Positions 17,163 through 25,872 of a DNA stretch of 64,000 bases are shown here, one piece after another (the first letter of the stretch is position 1; each line of letters starts with the position of its first letter). This DNA is from Nonomuraea spiralis. GTDB taxonomy: Bacteria > Actinomycetota > Actinomycetes > Streptosporangiales > Streptosporangiaceae. The position numbers were made by a program, and so were the translations under genes. The notes beneath the pieces were generated by a model. It was not told where the DNA came from and did no database searches. It was given only the letters and a program-made list of their open reading frames with translations. The stretch spans positions 1 to 64,000 of the forward strand of contig NZ_BMRC01000022.1 in the NCBI RefSeq assembly GCF_014648435.1, in the 5' to 3' direction.

Positions 17163-17174
17163 AGACAAGCGTCT
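17163..17174. promoter_or_regulatory. candidate TetR operator between regulator and monooxygenase
   Basis: AGACAAGCGTCT is a near-perfect dyad in the short divergent gap. A related half-site GGCGTCT occurs at 17142-17148. It lies about 25-35 bases before the monooxygenase start, where binding would block transcription. Confidence 0.4.
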
Positions 17175-17197
17175 GAGACAGGTGTACCGTTCACGGC

Positions 17198-18373
17198 ATG
17201 AAGAACGTCCTGATCTCCGGCGCGAGCATCGCCGGCACCTCGCTGGCGTACTGGCTGCGCCGCCACGGCTTCACCGTCACCGTCGTCGAGCGCGCCCCGG
17301 CCGTCCGCGAGGGCGGCTACAAGGTGGACATCCGAGGCGCCGCCCTCGACGTGATCGGCCGCATGGGCCTCACGGGCGCGGTCACCGCCCGCGCCACCGG
17401 TATGCGCGTGGCCACCCACTACGACCGCAAGGGCAGGCCGCTGGCCACCATGGACGCCGACCTGTTCGGCGGGCGTACGGGCGACGACGTCGAGATCATG
17501 CGCGGCGACCTCAACGACCTCCTGTACGACCTCACCCGCGACGACGTCGAATACCTCTTCGGCGACTCCGTCACCGCCATCGCCGACGACGGCCTGGTCA
17601 CCTTCGAGCACGCGGCGCCGCGCCGGTTCGACCTGGTCGTGGGCGCGGACGGCATGCGTTCCAACGTGCGCAGGATCGCCTTCGGCGAGGACGCCGGGTT
17701 CGTCCGCGACCTGGGCTACTACATCTCGATCTGCACCGTCCCCAACACGCTCGGCCTGGACCGCGAGGAGGCCGTGCACGCGAGCCCCGGCAGGACCGCC
17801 AACGTCTACAGCACCGGACGGGACGGCGACGCCAAGGCCCTGTTCATGTGGGCCTCTCAGCCGCTCGCCTACGACCACCGCGACGTCGGCCACCAGAAGG
17901 ACCTGCTGACCGAGGCCATGTCGGGGGCCGAATGGGAGGTGCCCGCACTGCTCGGCGCGGTGCGCGGCGCCGACGACTTCTACTTCGACTCGGTCAGCCA
18001 GGTACACATGGACCAGTGGTCGAAGGGCCGGGTCGTGCTGGTCGGGGACGCCGCGTACTGCGCCTCGCCGGCCTCGGGGCAGGGCACGAGCCTGGCGATC
18101 GTGGGGGCGTACGTGCTGGCGGGCGAGCTGGCCCGGGGCGGCGGCGCGGCCGGCTACGAGCGGGAGATGCGCGAGTTCGTACGGGTCAACCAGGAGCTCG
18201 GCCCGGCGAACGTCAAGGGCATGGTGATCGGCTCACGGCTGGCGCTCTGGATCCAGATGAGGATGTTGAAGCTGCTGCCGTACCTGCCGGGCAAGGAGAA
18301 GGTCGTCGAGCGTGTCGCCGGGGCGATCCACCGGGCGGCCGTGGCGATCAGCCTCAAGAACTACATGGAATGA
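17198..18373 (+). CDS. FAD-dependent aromatic monooxygenase
   Basis: 391 aa. The N-terminal Rossmann motif is ISGASIAGTSLAYWLRRHG (GxGxxG variant), then the ERAP strand, VVGADGMRSNVRR (DG motif contacting FAD and NADPH), and VLVGDAAYCASPASGQGTSLAI (GD motif). This is the PHBH-type class A flavoprotein hydroxylase fold. Substrate unknown; control by the divergent TetR suggests an inducible detoxification or tailoring step. Confidence 0.88.
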   Translation: MKNVLISGASIAGTSLAYWLRRHGFTVTVVERAPAVREGGYKVDIRGAALDVIGRMGLTGAVTARATGMRVATHYDRKGRPLATMDADLFGGRTGDDVEIMRGDLNDLLYDLTRDDVEYLFGDSVTAIADDGLVTFEHAAPRRFDLVVGADGMRSNVRRIAFGEDAGFVRDLGYYISICTVPNTLGLDREEAVHASPGRTANVYSTGRDGDAKALFMWASQPLAYDHRDVGHQKDLLTEAMSGAEWEVPALLGAVRGADDFYFDSVSQVHMDQWSKGRVVLVGDAAYCASPASGQGTSLAIVGAYVLAGELARGGGAAGYEREMREFVRVNQELGPANVKGMVIGSRLALWIQMRMLKLLPYLPGKEKVVERVAGAIHRAAVAISLKNYME

Positions 18374-18381
18374 AGCGTTCC

Positions 18382-18405
18382 GTTCTGCTATAGTAAGAGC
18401 AGAAC
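18382..18405. promoter_or_regulatory. palindromic operator enclosing a -10 element
   Basis: GTTCTGCT (18382-18389) and AGCAGAAC (18398-18405) form a perfect 8-bp inverted repeat. The spacer overlaps TATAGT (18389-18394), a good -10 hexamer for the gene at 18435. A regulator bound here would occlude the promoter. No regulator gene adjoins on this side. Confidence 0.6.
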
Positions 18406-18434
18406 ATTCCGTTCCACATGAATTGGGGTTTGCC

Positions 18435-19259
18435 ATGACCATCCTCGTCACCGGTGCCACCGGAACCGTCGGCCGTCTCGTCGTCGAGGAGCTGCTTCAG
18501 GCCGGTCAGCAGGTCCGGGCCCTGACCAGGAACCCCGCCAAGGCCGCCTTCCCCGAGGGCGTCGAGGTCGTCGGCGGAGACCTCGCCGAGCCCGCGTCCC
18601 TGGCCGCCGCCTTCGAGGGCGTCACCGGGGTGCACTTCATCAACTTCGCCGGCGACGACTACTCCCCGCTCCCCGACGGCGCCGGGCTGGCCGAGCTGGC
18701 CGTCAAGGCGGGCGTACGCCGGGTCACCGTGCTCGGCGGCCGCGAGGACGGCGAGCTGGAGCAGGCCCTCGCCGCCACCGACCTGGAGTGGACGCTGCTC
18801 CACCCGGTCGAGTTCATGGCCAACACCCTTCAGTGGTGGGCCCACACGATCAGGACCGAGGGCGTCATCAAGGAGCCGTTCGGCGAGCGCCTGAGCGCGC
18901 TGGTGCACGAGCGCGACATCGCCGCGGTGGCCGCGACGGTCCTGGCCGAGGGCGGCCACGGCGGCAGGACGTACGTGCTGACCGGCCCCCGCGCGATCAC
19001 CCTCAAGGAGAAGGTCGCCATCCTGAGCGAGGCCGTCGGCAGGGACGTGGAGTTCGTCGAGCTCACCGTGGACGAGGCGCGGGCCAAGTGGCGCGCCGAC
19101 GGCATGGGCGAGCAGACCATCGAGTTCCTCGTCGGCGCGCTCGGCAACACGCCGGAGGTCGGCTACACGGTTGTCCCGACCGTCCGTGAGATCACCGGCC
19201 GGGACGCGCGCGACTTCGCGGAGTGGGCGCGGGAGCACGCCGACGCCTTCCGCGGCTGA
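18435..19259 (+). CDS. NmrA-like NAD(P)-binding protein
   Basis: 274 aa from the ATG at 18435; the longer frame starts inside the upstream monooxygenase. TGATGTVGRLVVEELL is the dinucleotide-binding loop, and ALTRNPAKA carries the arginine for NADP. HPVEFMANTLQWWA and LHERDIAAVAATVL-type segments match the NmrA/QOR2 group. Role unknown; a palindrome over its promoter indicates control by a redox- or ligand-sensing repressor. Confidence 0.8.
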   Translation: MTILVTGATGTVGRLVVEELLQAGQQVRALTRNPAKAAFPEGVEVVGGDLAEPASLAAAFEGVTGVHFINFAGDDYSPLPDGAGLAELAVKAGVRRVTVLGGREDGELEQALAATDLEWTLLHPVEFMANTLQWWAHTIRTEGVIKEPFGERLSALVHERDIAAVAATVLAEGGHGGRTYVLTGPRAITLKEKVAILSEAVGRDVEFVELTVDEARAKWRADGMGEQTIEFLVGALGNTPEVGYTVVPTVREITGRDARDFAEWAREHADAFRG

Positions 19260-19260
19260 A

Positions 19261-20265
19261 CTACCCGCCGACCGCCGCGAAGTGGCAGGCGGCCTGGGCG
19301 TCGGGCACCGCGGGCAGGATGCTCAGCGGTTCCGACCGGCAGGCCGCGTCCACGCCCGCCTCGGCCGCCCTGCCGGAGGCGAGCACCTGGCAGCGGGGAT
19401 GGAACCGGCAGCCACCCGGCACCCTGGTCGGGTCCGGCGGCTCACCGGTCAGCACGATCCGCTCGGGCGACTCCGGCAACACCGACATCAGCGCCTGCGT
19501 GTACGGATGCCGCGGTGCCGTCAGCACCTGCTCGACCGGCCCGGACTCGACGATCCGGCCGAGGTACATGACCGCGACCCGGTCGGCGATGTTCCAGGCC
19601 AGGCCGAGGTCATGGGTGACGACCAGCGCCGAGAGGCCCAGGTCGGCCCTGAGCTTGAGCATCAGGGCCAGGATCTCGCCGCGTACGGACGCGTCGAGCG
19701 AGGCGACGGGCTCGTCGGCGATCAGCACCTTCGGGTTCAGCGCGAGCGCGCCGGCGATCACGACGCGCTGCCGCTGGCCGCCGGACAGCTCGTGCGGGTA
19801 ACGCAGGAAGAAGCGCTCCGGCGGCCGCAGCCCGGCCCTGGACAGGGCCGAGGCCACGATCTCCTGCTCGTCGGGCAGGCCGTGGATGCGCGGGCCCTCG
19901 GCGACCGCCTCGTAGACGGTGTGGCGGGGGTTGAGCGAGCCCATCGGGTCCTGCAGCACGAGCTGGACCTGACGCCGGTAGGACTTGAGCGCCCTGGAGC
20001 CGTACTGGAGCGGGGAGCCGTCGTAGCGGACCTCGCCGGAGGTGGGGCGTTCGAGGCCGAGCAGCGTGCGGGCCAGCGTGGTCTTGCCGCAGCCCGACTC
20101 GCCGACGAGGGCCACGATCTCGCCCTGGCCGATCGCCAGGTTGACGCCGTCCACCGCGCGGGCGCTGCGGCCTCGCGCGGAGAACGCGACATGCAGGTCA
20201 CGGGCCTCCAGCAACGCGCCCTTTCCCGTCGAGACGGTCTCGGCCGCGGTCTGCGTCTCGGTCAT
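19261..20265 (-). CDS. oligopeptide/dipeptide ABC transporter ATP-binding protein (OppF-like)
   Basis: 334 aa. Walker A is GESGCGKTT, the signature is LSGGQRQR, and Walker B is VLIADEP followed by the switch-region VVTHD. The C-terminal oligopeptide extension (GEPPDPTRVPGGCRFHPRC) has the cysteines that in this family can hold an iron-sulfur cluster. Last gene of a five-gene operon; its ATG overlaps the stop of the partner ATPase (ATGA). Energises import with the OppD-like subunit. Confidence 0.93.
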   Translation of the reverse strand: MTETQTAAETVSTGKGALLEARDLHVAFSARGRSARAVDGVNLAIGQGEIVALVGESGCGKTTLARTLLGLERPTSGEVRYDGSPLQYGSRALKSYRRQVQLVLQDPMGSLNPRHTVYEAVAEGPRIHGLPDEQEIVASALSRAGLRPPERFFLRYPHELSGGQRQRVVIAGALALNPKVLIADEPVASLDASVRGEILALMLKLRADLGLSALVVTHDLGLAWNIADRVAVMYLGRIVESGPVEQVLTAPRHPYTQALMSVLPESPERIVLTGEPPDPTRVPGGCRFHPRCQVLASGRAAEAGVDAACRSEPLSILPAVPDAQAACHFAAVGG

Positions 20266-21242
20266 GACGTCTCGACCTCCTCCTTGGTCCGTACGTGCAC
20301 GCAGGCGGCGGCGTGGCGGGGACCGGCGGGCCACAGCTCGACGTCGAGCCCCGCGCACTCCTCCACCGCGACCGGACAGCGCGGGTGGAACGAGCAGCCT
20401 GCCGGGAGCTGCATCGGGTCCGGCGGGTCGCCGCCGAGGCCCTTGGGGGCCAGCCGCGAGACCGGGTCGCCCACGGTCGGGAACGCGGCCGCCAGCGCCC
20501 GGCTGTAGGGGTGGCGGGCGTCGTGGAACACCTCGCGGGAGGGACCGTGCTCGACCACGCGGCCGGCGTACATGACCGCGAGCTGGTCGCAGACGTCGGC
20601 CAGGACCGACAGGTCGTGCGAGATCATGATCAGGGAGATGCCGTGCTCGGCGATCAGCTCCTTGATCAGGGTCAGGACCTGGGCCTGGACCATCACGTCG
20701 AGCGCGGTGGTCGGCTCGTCGGCGATGATCAGCCGGGGCGAGCAGGCCAGCGCCATCGCGATCATCACGCGCTGCCGCTGGCCGCCGGACAGCTCGTGCG
20801 GGTAGCTGCGGGCCCGCCAGGCGGGCAGGCCGACCTGTTCGAGCAGCTCGGCGACGCGCTTACGGGCGCCGTCGGGCTTGGCCAGACCGTGCACGAGCAG
20901 CGGCTCGGCGATCTGCTCGCCGATCCTGCGCACGGGGTTGAGGCCGTGCTGCGCGCCTTGGAAGACGATCGAGGCCTCGGCCCAGCGCACGGCCCGCATA
21001 CGGCCCCACTTCATGGCGAGAATGTCCTCGCCGTCGAGCAGGATCCGGCCGCCGACCCGCGTGCTCTTGGGCAGGAGCCTGAGCAGCGCCATGGCCAGCG
21101 ACGACTTGCCGGACCCCGACTCGCCGGCGACCCCGAGTGCCGCCCCGGGGTCGAGGGACAGCGACACACCGCGCACCGCGGGCACCTCGCCCGAGGCGAT
21201 GCGGTACGTCACCGACAGGTCGTCCAGTTCGAGGAGACTCAT
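20262..21242 (-). CDS. oligopeptide/dipeptide ABC transporter ATP-binding protein (OppD-like)
   Basis: 326 aa. Walker A is GESGSGKSS, the signature is LSGGQRQR, Walker B is LIIADEPTTALD and the switch is MISHD. The C-terminal extension ends GCSFHPRCPV. It overlaps the permease upstream and the second ATPase downstream by four bases each, so subunit synthesis is coupled. Forms the heteromeric ATPase of the importer. Confidence 0.94.
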   Translation of the reverse strand: MSLLELDDLSVTYRIASGEVPAVRGVSLSLDPGAALGVAGESGSGKSSLAMALLRLLPKSTRVGGRILLDGEDILAMKWGRMRAVRWAEASIVFQGAQHGLNPVRRIGEQIAEPLLVHGLAKPDGARKRVAELLEQVGLPAWRARSYPHELSGGQRQRVMIAMALACSPRLIIADEPTTALDVMVQAQVLTLIKELIAEHGISLIMISHDLSVLADVCDQLAVMYAGRVVEHGPSREVFHDARHPYSRALAAAFPTVGDPVSRLAPKGLGGDPPDPMQLPAGCSFHPRCPVAVEECAGLDVELWPAGPRHAAACVHVRTKEEVETS

Positions 21243-22120
21243 GCCGCCCTCCTGAGCCTTGGGTTCAGCACGGCCTCCAGCGCCCTGCCGCACAGCGTGA
21301 ACGCCATGACGACGGCGAGGATGCACAGACCCGGGATGAGGATGTACCACCAGGCGCCGTACGTGGCCGCGCCGAAGTCGTAGGAGGCCCGCAACATCGT
21401 GCCCCACGAGGTCTTGTTGGCGGTGACGCCGAGGAAGGCGAGCGTGGACTCGGTGACGATCGCGCTGGCCACCTCCAGCGTGGTGCTGGCCAGCAGCAGC
21501 GGCGCCACGTTCGGCAACACGTGCCGGGTGGTGATGTGCCAGTGGCCCGCGCCCAGCGCCTTGGAACGTTCGATGTAGGGCCGCGCCTCGACCGACAACG
21601 TCTGCGCCCTGATCAGGCGGGCGGTGGACGGCCAGGTCGTGATCCCGATGGCCATGATGATCGTGAACGTGCTGCCGCCCAGGATGGCCGCCAGCACCAG
21701 CGCCGTGATCAGCGAGGGCAGCACCAGGAACCAGTCGGTGATCCGCATGAGCACGGCCCCGGACCAGCCGCGGAAGTGCCCGGCGGCGATGCCGACGACC
21801 ATGCCGATCACGATGCTGAGCAGCGCGGCGAGGAAGCCGATGAGCAGCGAGGTACGCGAACCCCACCAGATCATCAGCAGGATCGACCGCCGCGACTCGT
21901 CGGTGCCGAACGGGTGGTCGAGGCTCGGCGGGGCCATCTTCTCGCCGGTGGCGCGGACCACGTTGGTCACGCCCTCGTCGATGAACAGCGGCGCGATCAG
22001 CGCCAGCACCACCGCCACGACGAGCACCCCGAGGCCGACCATGCCGGCCCGCTGATGGCGGAAGGTGCCCCAGAAGCGGCCGAACGCGTGCCGCCTGCGG
22101 TCCCAAGCGACGCTGGTCAT
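21239..22120 (-). CDS. ABC transporter permease (OppC-like)
   Basis: 293 aa with six predicted membrane segments. The N-terminal helix (GLGVLVVAVVLALIAPLFI) precedes HPFGTDESRRSILLMIWWG, characteristic of OppC/DppC. The EAA loop is seen as ERSKALGAGHWHITTRHVLPN, which docks on the ATPase subunits. Translationally coupled to both neighbours. Confidence 0.93.
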   Translation of the reverse strand: MTSVAWDRRRHAFGRFWGTFRHQRAGMVGLGVLVVAVVLALIAPLFIDEGVTNVVRATGEKMAPPSLDHPFGTDESRRSILLMIWWGSRTSLLIGFLAALLSIVIGMVVGIAAGHFRGWSGAVLMRITDWFLVLPSLITALVLAAILGGSTFTIIMAIGITTWPSTARLIRAQTLSVEARPYIERSKALGAGHWHITTRHVLPNVAPLLLASTTLEVASAIVTESTLAFLGVTANKTSWGTMLRASYDFGAATYGAWWYILIPGLCILAVVMAFTLCGRALEAVLNPRLRRAA

Positions 22121-23172
22121 GCCGACCTCACTCTCGGGTCGAGGAAGTGGTAGACCACGTCGGCCAGCGTGTTCATGAGGATCACGGCCACGGTGATCAG
22201 CATGAACGTGCCCTGCATGAGCGTGAAGTCCGGCACCTCGATCGCCCGGTAGAACAACTGCCCGAGCCCCGGCCAGCTGTAGATGTACTCGACGGTCACC
22301 GCGCCGCCGACCACGAAGCCCATACGCATGAAGACCAGCGTCACCGTGGGCAGCAGGGCGTTGGGGACGGCGTGCCGGCGGCGTACCTCCTCGTCGCGCA
22401 GGCCCTTGGCGCGGGCGGTGGTCACGTAGTCCTGGCTGACCTCCTCCAGCAGGGACGACCGCATGACCAGCAGGTATTGGGCGTAGACCACCGCCACCAG
22501 GGTCAGGCACGGCAACACCATGTGCGAGGCCACGTCGAGCAGGTACGCGAACCCGTCGGGCGCGTCCACGCTCTCGATGCCGCGGAAGGGGAACAGCCCG
22601 GGGATCGGCCCGACGCCGACGCCGAACACCATGAGCAGGAGCAGCCCGAGCCAGAAGGTGGGCACCGACCACAACACCAGCGAGACGCCGGTGGAGAACC
22701 GGTCGAACCTGCTGCCGTGCCGCCAGCCGGCCCGCGTGCCCTGCCAGATGCCGAGCGAGACCGCGAGGATCGTGCCCGTGCCGGCCAGCAGCAGGGTCGG
22801 GCCGATGCGCTCGCCGATGAGGTCGAGCACCGGCCGCTTGTACTCGTACGACAGGCCCAGGTCGAGCCTGAGCGTCTTGCCGACGAAGTCGAAGAACTGG
22901 TCGAGCACCGGCTTGTCGAGGCCGAGCCGGTGGCGTTCCAGGTCGAGCTGCGCGGGGGTCATGTTGCGGCCCTGCGCCAGGTTCCGCACGGGATCGCCGG
23001 GCAACAGCCGGAAGACGAAGAACGTTCCGACGATCACCGCGGCGATGCTGAACAGCGCCCCGCCGGCCTTCGACAACGCGTACCTGAGCGTGCCGCGGCC
23101 CGCGGGGCGGTCCTCACCGGAACCCGCCGCCTGGACGGCGACGGGTTCCGCTGCTTCGAGCGGTGTTGTCAT
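22117..23172 (-). CDS. ABC transporter permease (OppB-like)
   Basis: 351 aa. A long cytoplasmic N-terminus (about 35 residues) precedes TM1 (GALFSIAAVIVGTFFVFRLLPGDP, the OppB hallmark). The EAA loop is TTARAKGLRDEEVRRRHAVPNALLP. It overlaps the stop of the binding-protein gene and the start of the OppC-like gene, and pairs with the latter to form the pore. Confidence 0.93.
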   Translation of the reverse strand: MTTPLEAAEPVAVQAAGSGEDRPAGRGTLRYALSKAGGALFSIAAVIVGTFFVFRLLPGDPVRNLAQGRNMTPAQLDLERHRLGLDKPVLDQFFDFVGKTLRLDLGLSYEYKRPVLDLIGERIGPTLLLAGTGTILAVSLGIWQGTRAGWRHGSRFDRFSTGVSLVLWSVPTFWLGLLLLMVFGVGVGPIPGLFPFRGIESVDAPDGFAYLLDVASHMVLPCLTLVAVVYAQYLLVMRSSLLEEVSQDYVTTARAKGLRDEEVRRRHAVPNALLPTVTLVFMRMGFVVGGAVTVEYIYSWPGLGQLFYRAIEVPDFTLMQGTFMLITVAVILMNTLADVVYHFLDPRVRSA

Positions 23173-24986
23173 TCGCGCTCGTCGGAGGCGCTCTTACGCC
23201 GCCTGGTCAGGAGGAAGGCCACGAGGCCGATGACGACCACACCGCCGACCACCCCGACGATGAGGCCGGTGTTGGAGCCGCCGCCGTCGGCGCCGGAGCC
23301 AGAGGCCGCGCTCGCCTTGACGTCGACCGTGTAGAACGGCCAGTAGCCGCTGCCGCCGTACAGGAGGCCCTTGTCCTCGGGGATCGGGGTGATGCTGGTG
23401 ATCCGGTCCTTGCGGTAACCCTCAAGGTCGTTGGGGTAGTAGATCGCGATGACGGGGGCGTCGGTGTAGAGCCGCTGCTCCATCTGCTTGATGATCTCGG
23501 CACGCTTGGGCCGGTCGAGCTCCTTGAGCTGCTCCTGGTAGAGCTTCTCGAAGGTCGGGTCGCAGTAGAACGACTCGGTGCCGCCGCCCTCGCCGCCCGG
23601 CGCCGGCCTGCGGCTGCACAGGTGGGTGGCCAGGATCTCCTCGGGGTCGGGGTTGACCGACCAGCCGCTGATCGCGATGTCGAACAGCGCCGTGACGCCG
23701 GTCTCCTCGGTGAACTTGCTGGAGTCGAGCTTCTTGGTGGTCAGCGTGACGCCGATCTCCTTGAAGAAGCCGGTCAGGTACTCGGCGAGCTTGTCCTCGG
23801 TCGGCGTGTCGGTGTGGATGCTGAAGCGGAACTCCAGCTTGCGCTTGCCGTCGGGCATCGTACGGACGCCGTCGGAGCCCTTCTTGTAGCCGGCGTCGTC
23901 GAGGATCTTGTTGGCCTTGGCGACGTCGTAGGTGACCTTCTCGTCGCCCGTGGCCTCCCAGAAGAAGTCCTTGTACATGGGCGGGATGATCGAGCCGTCG
24001 GCCGGCTTGGCCAGGCCGTTCTGCACCTCGTCGACCAGCTTCTGCTTGTCGATGGCGAAGTGCAGCGCCTGGCGCACCTTCGGGTCCTTCAGCGCCGGGT
24101 GACCGTCACCGACGGGCTTGTTGTCCGTGGTGGTGGCGCCGTGGTTGATCTGCAGGTACGCGGCCCGCCGGCCCTGGGTGTTCCACGCCTCGATGTTCGG
24201 GTCGTTCTGGATGGCCTCGAACTCCGGCGGCGTCATACGGCCGAGCAGGTCGATGTCGCCCTTCTTGAGCCCGGCGACGGCGGCCTGCGGGTTGTCGTAG
24301 AAGATGACCTGGAGTTCGTCGATCTTGGGCTTGCCCCGCCAGTAGTCGGGGTTGGCCCGCAGCTTGACGTACTGGTCCTTCTTGTGTTCGACCGCGAGGT
24401 ACGGACCGCTGCTGACGGTCGGGTACGTGTCGCCCTCGAAGGTGGTCATGTCGGTGACCTTCTCCCACACATGCTTGGGCATGATCGGGATCGGGTTGTC
24501 CAGCATGGACGCCTGCGGCGCCTTGGTCTTGATGACCAGGTCCTGGCCGTTGGCGGTGACGCTCTCGAAGTTCTCCACGGCCGGGCCGTTGGCCGTCTTG
24601 GCCGCCTCGTCCGTCATGATCTTGTTGAACGTCCAGGCGGCGTCCTCGGCCGTGACCGGCTGGCCGTCGGACCACTTGGTGTTACGGATCTTGAACGTCC
24701 ACGTGAGCCCGTCGTCGGACGTCGTCCACGACTCAGCCAGGTCGGGGCTGGGCTGGAGCGTCTTGGAGTCGGGGACCGTGAGGAAGCCGTACATCCAGCG
24801 GTGGATCGAGGTCGAGACCAGCCGGACCGCCGTGAACGGGTTCATGTGGTCCATCGCCTGGGTGGCACCGACGCGCAGGACCTTCTTCCCCGCCGCAGGT
24901 TCCTGGGCTTGGGCCGCCGTGGCACCCTGGCCGGCCACTAACAGCGCAACACCCAGCACTGCCAGGCGTGCGAACCATTTCCTCAT
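23169..24986 (-). CDS. peptide/nickel-type substrate-binding protein with a C-terminal membrane anchor
   Basis: 605 aa, first gene of the ABC operon, with GGTGAGG before the ATG. Sec signal peptide at residues 1-28 (LAVLGVALLVAGQGATAAQA) without a lipobox cysteine. The SBP_bac_5 domain runs from PFTAV..IHRWMYGFL to about 540 (DLAESWTTSDDGLTWTFKI, DPKVRQALHFAIDKQKLV). The last 40 residues are SNTGLIVGVVGGVVVIGLVA then LLTRRRKSASDERE, a transmembrane helix and basic stop-transfer. Binding proteins of Gram-positives are normally lipid-anchored, so this is an alternative tether. Confidence 0.92.
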   Translation of the reverse strand: MRKWFARLAVLGVALLVAGQGATAAQAQEPAAGKKVLRVGATQAMDHMNPFTAVRLVSTSIHRWMYGFLTVPDSKTLQPSPDLAESWTTSDDGLTWTFKIRNTKWSDGQPVTAEDAAWTFNKIMTDEAAKTANGPAVENFESVTANGQDLVIKTKAPQASMLDNPIPIMPKHVWEKVTDMTTFEGDTYPTVSSGPYLAVEHKKDQYVKLRANPDYWRGKPKIDELQVIFYDNPQAAVAGLKKGDIDLLGRMTPPEFEAIQNDPNIEAWNTQGRRAAYLQINHGATTTDNKPVGDGHPALKDPKVRQALHFAIDKQKLVDEVQNGLAKPADGSIIPPMYKDFFWEATGDEKVTYDVAKANKILDDAGYKKGSDGVRTMPDGKRKLEFRFSIHTDTPTEDKLAEYLTGFFKEIGVTLTTKKLDSSKFTEETGVTALFDIAISGWSVNPDPEEILATHLCSRRPAPGGEGGGTESFYCDPTFEKLYQEQLKELDRPKRAEIIKQMEQRLYTDAPVIAIYYPNDLEGYRKDRITSITPIPEDKGLLYGGSGYWPFYTVDVKASAASGSGADGGGSNTGLIVGVVGGVVVIGLVAFLLTRRRKSASDERE

Positions 24987-25064
24987 GAATGCCTCACCTT
25001 CAGGCGGGGGGTTCCCGTGTAGAAGAAGGCACACCATACGGAGACCGCGTGTCAACGAGCAGCG

Positions 25065-25082
25065 GAGAATTGTTTCATTCTC
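25065..25082. promoter_or_regulatory. inverted repeat in the A+T-rich ABC-operon promoter region
   Basis: GAGAAT and ATTCTC flank TGTTTC about 80 bases upstream of the binding-protein start. The divergent gap (24987-25133) is the most A+T-rich stretch nearby and should hold the operon promoter. The dyad is a candidate operator or a coincidental A+T-rich palindrome. Confidence 0.35.
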
Positions 25083-25133
25083 GTTTCCTTTTGCGGTGTA
25101 AATTTTCAGTACGCTTGGCACTACGTTGATTCG

Positions 25134-25487
25134 GTGCCCCGCCTGCCCGTTCTCCTCGCCGCCGTGCTGACGATCGTGGCCGGGCTCGCCGTCCGGCTGC
25201 TGTGGGACGGTCCCGTGCCCAAGTATGCAGGTGACGCGCTCTACACCGTACTGATCTACGCGCTCGTCGTACTGGCCGCGCCGCGCGTGCGGCCGTGGGT
25301 CGCCGCGGCGGTGGCGGGCGGGCTGAGCTGGGCGATAGAGTTCGCCCAGCTCGGCGAGATCCCCCCGTTCCTGCGACCGCTGCTCGGCAGCACCTTCAAC
25401 CCGCCCGACCTGCTCTGGTACGCCGTCGGCGCAGCCCTCGCGTGCGCCGCGCACACCCTGTGGAGATCCCGGCGGTCCACCCCCTAG
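25134..25487 (+). CDS. DUF2809-type small membrane protein
   Basis: 117 aa from a GTG start. Four hydrophobic segments are visible (residues about 5-23, 36-48, 55-67 and 90-106). It contains WAIEFAQL and the loop FNPPDLLWYAVGAAL, which match DUF2809 (YoaI/VanZ-like short membrane proteins). Function unknown. Divergent from the ABC operon. Confidence 0.75.
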   Translation: MPRLPVLLAAVLTIVAGLAVRLLWDGPVPKYAGDALYTVLIYALVVLAAPRVRPWVAAAVAGGLSWAIEFAQLGEIPPFLRPLLGSTFNPPDLLWYAVGAALACAAHTLWRSRRSTP

Positions 25488-25494
25488 AGGCGGG

Positions 25495-25761
25495 TCAGCA
25501 GCAACCGCCGCCCGAGCCGCAGCACGACCCCGCCTGCGGCAGCAGCTCCCGGCCCCCGCCCAGCTCGTAGCCGGCCTCGACCACGGCCGACTCGATGACG
25601 GCCAGGTCGATCGGCGCGCTGCTGGTCACGACCATCTCCTTGGCCGCGAGGTCGACCTCGACGACCTGGACCCCGTCGACCTTGCCGACCTCGGCCCGCA
25701 CCGAGCTGACGCAGTGGCCACAGGTCATGCCCTCGACCTGGTACGCAGTGGTGATCACCAT
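25495..25761 (-). CDS. heavy-metal-associated (CopZ-like) copper chaperone
   Basis: 88 aa. The HMA motif GMTCGHCVSSV (cysteines at 14 and 17) sits in the usual beta-alpha-beta-beta-alpha-beta fold (VDGVQVVEVDLAAKEMVV). The C-terminus is an unusual cysteine cluster, SCCGSGGGCC, which could add metal-binding capacity. A CsoR-type palindrome lies about 40 bases upstream, so copper induction is likely. No copA ATPase is adjacent, so the partner lies elsewhere. Confidence 0.9.
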   Translation of the reverse strand: MVITTAYQVEGMTCGHCVSSVRAEVGKVDGVQVVEVDLAAKEMVVTSSAPIDLAVIESAVVEAGYELGGGRELLPQAGSCCGSGGGCC

Positions 25762-25801
25762 GTCCGAACTCCTCACTCTCCCGGTTACGCCGCCCACTCT
25801 A

Positions 25802-25816
25802 TACCCCCCGGGGGTA
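25802..25816. promoter_or_regulatory. CsoR-type operator
   Basis: TACCCCCCGGGGGTA is an odd-centred G/C-run palindrome flanked by AT (CTA...AAAA), the form bound by copper-sensing CsoR-family repressors. It sits upstream of the CopZ-like gene on the minus strand. No csoR gene lies nearby. Confidence 0.65.
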
Positions 25817-25827
25817 AAAACGCATAC

Positions 25828-25844
25828 ATCCGGACCGTCCGGAT
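25828..25844. promoter_or_regulatory. perfect 17-bp palindrome upstream of the DJ-1-like gene
   Basis: ATCCGGACCGTCCGGAT is perfectly symmetric around its central C. It lies 29 bases before the ATG at 25873 and 12 bases from the CsoR-type site. It is probably a separate operator for the rightward gene. Confidence 0.5.
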
Positions 25845-25872
25845 AGGGGGAGGGAGAACGAAAGGGACAGTC

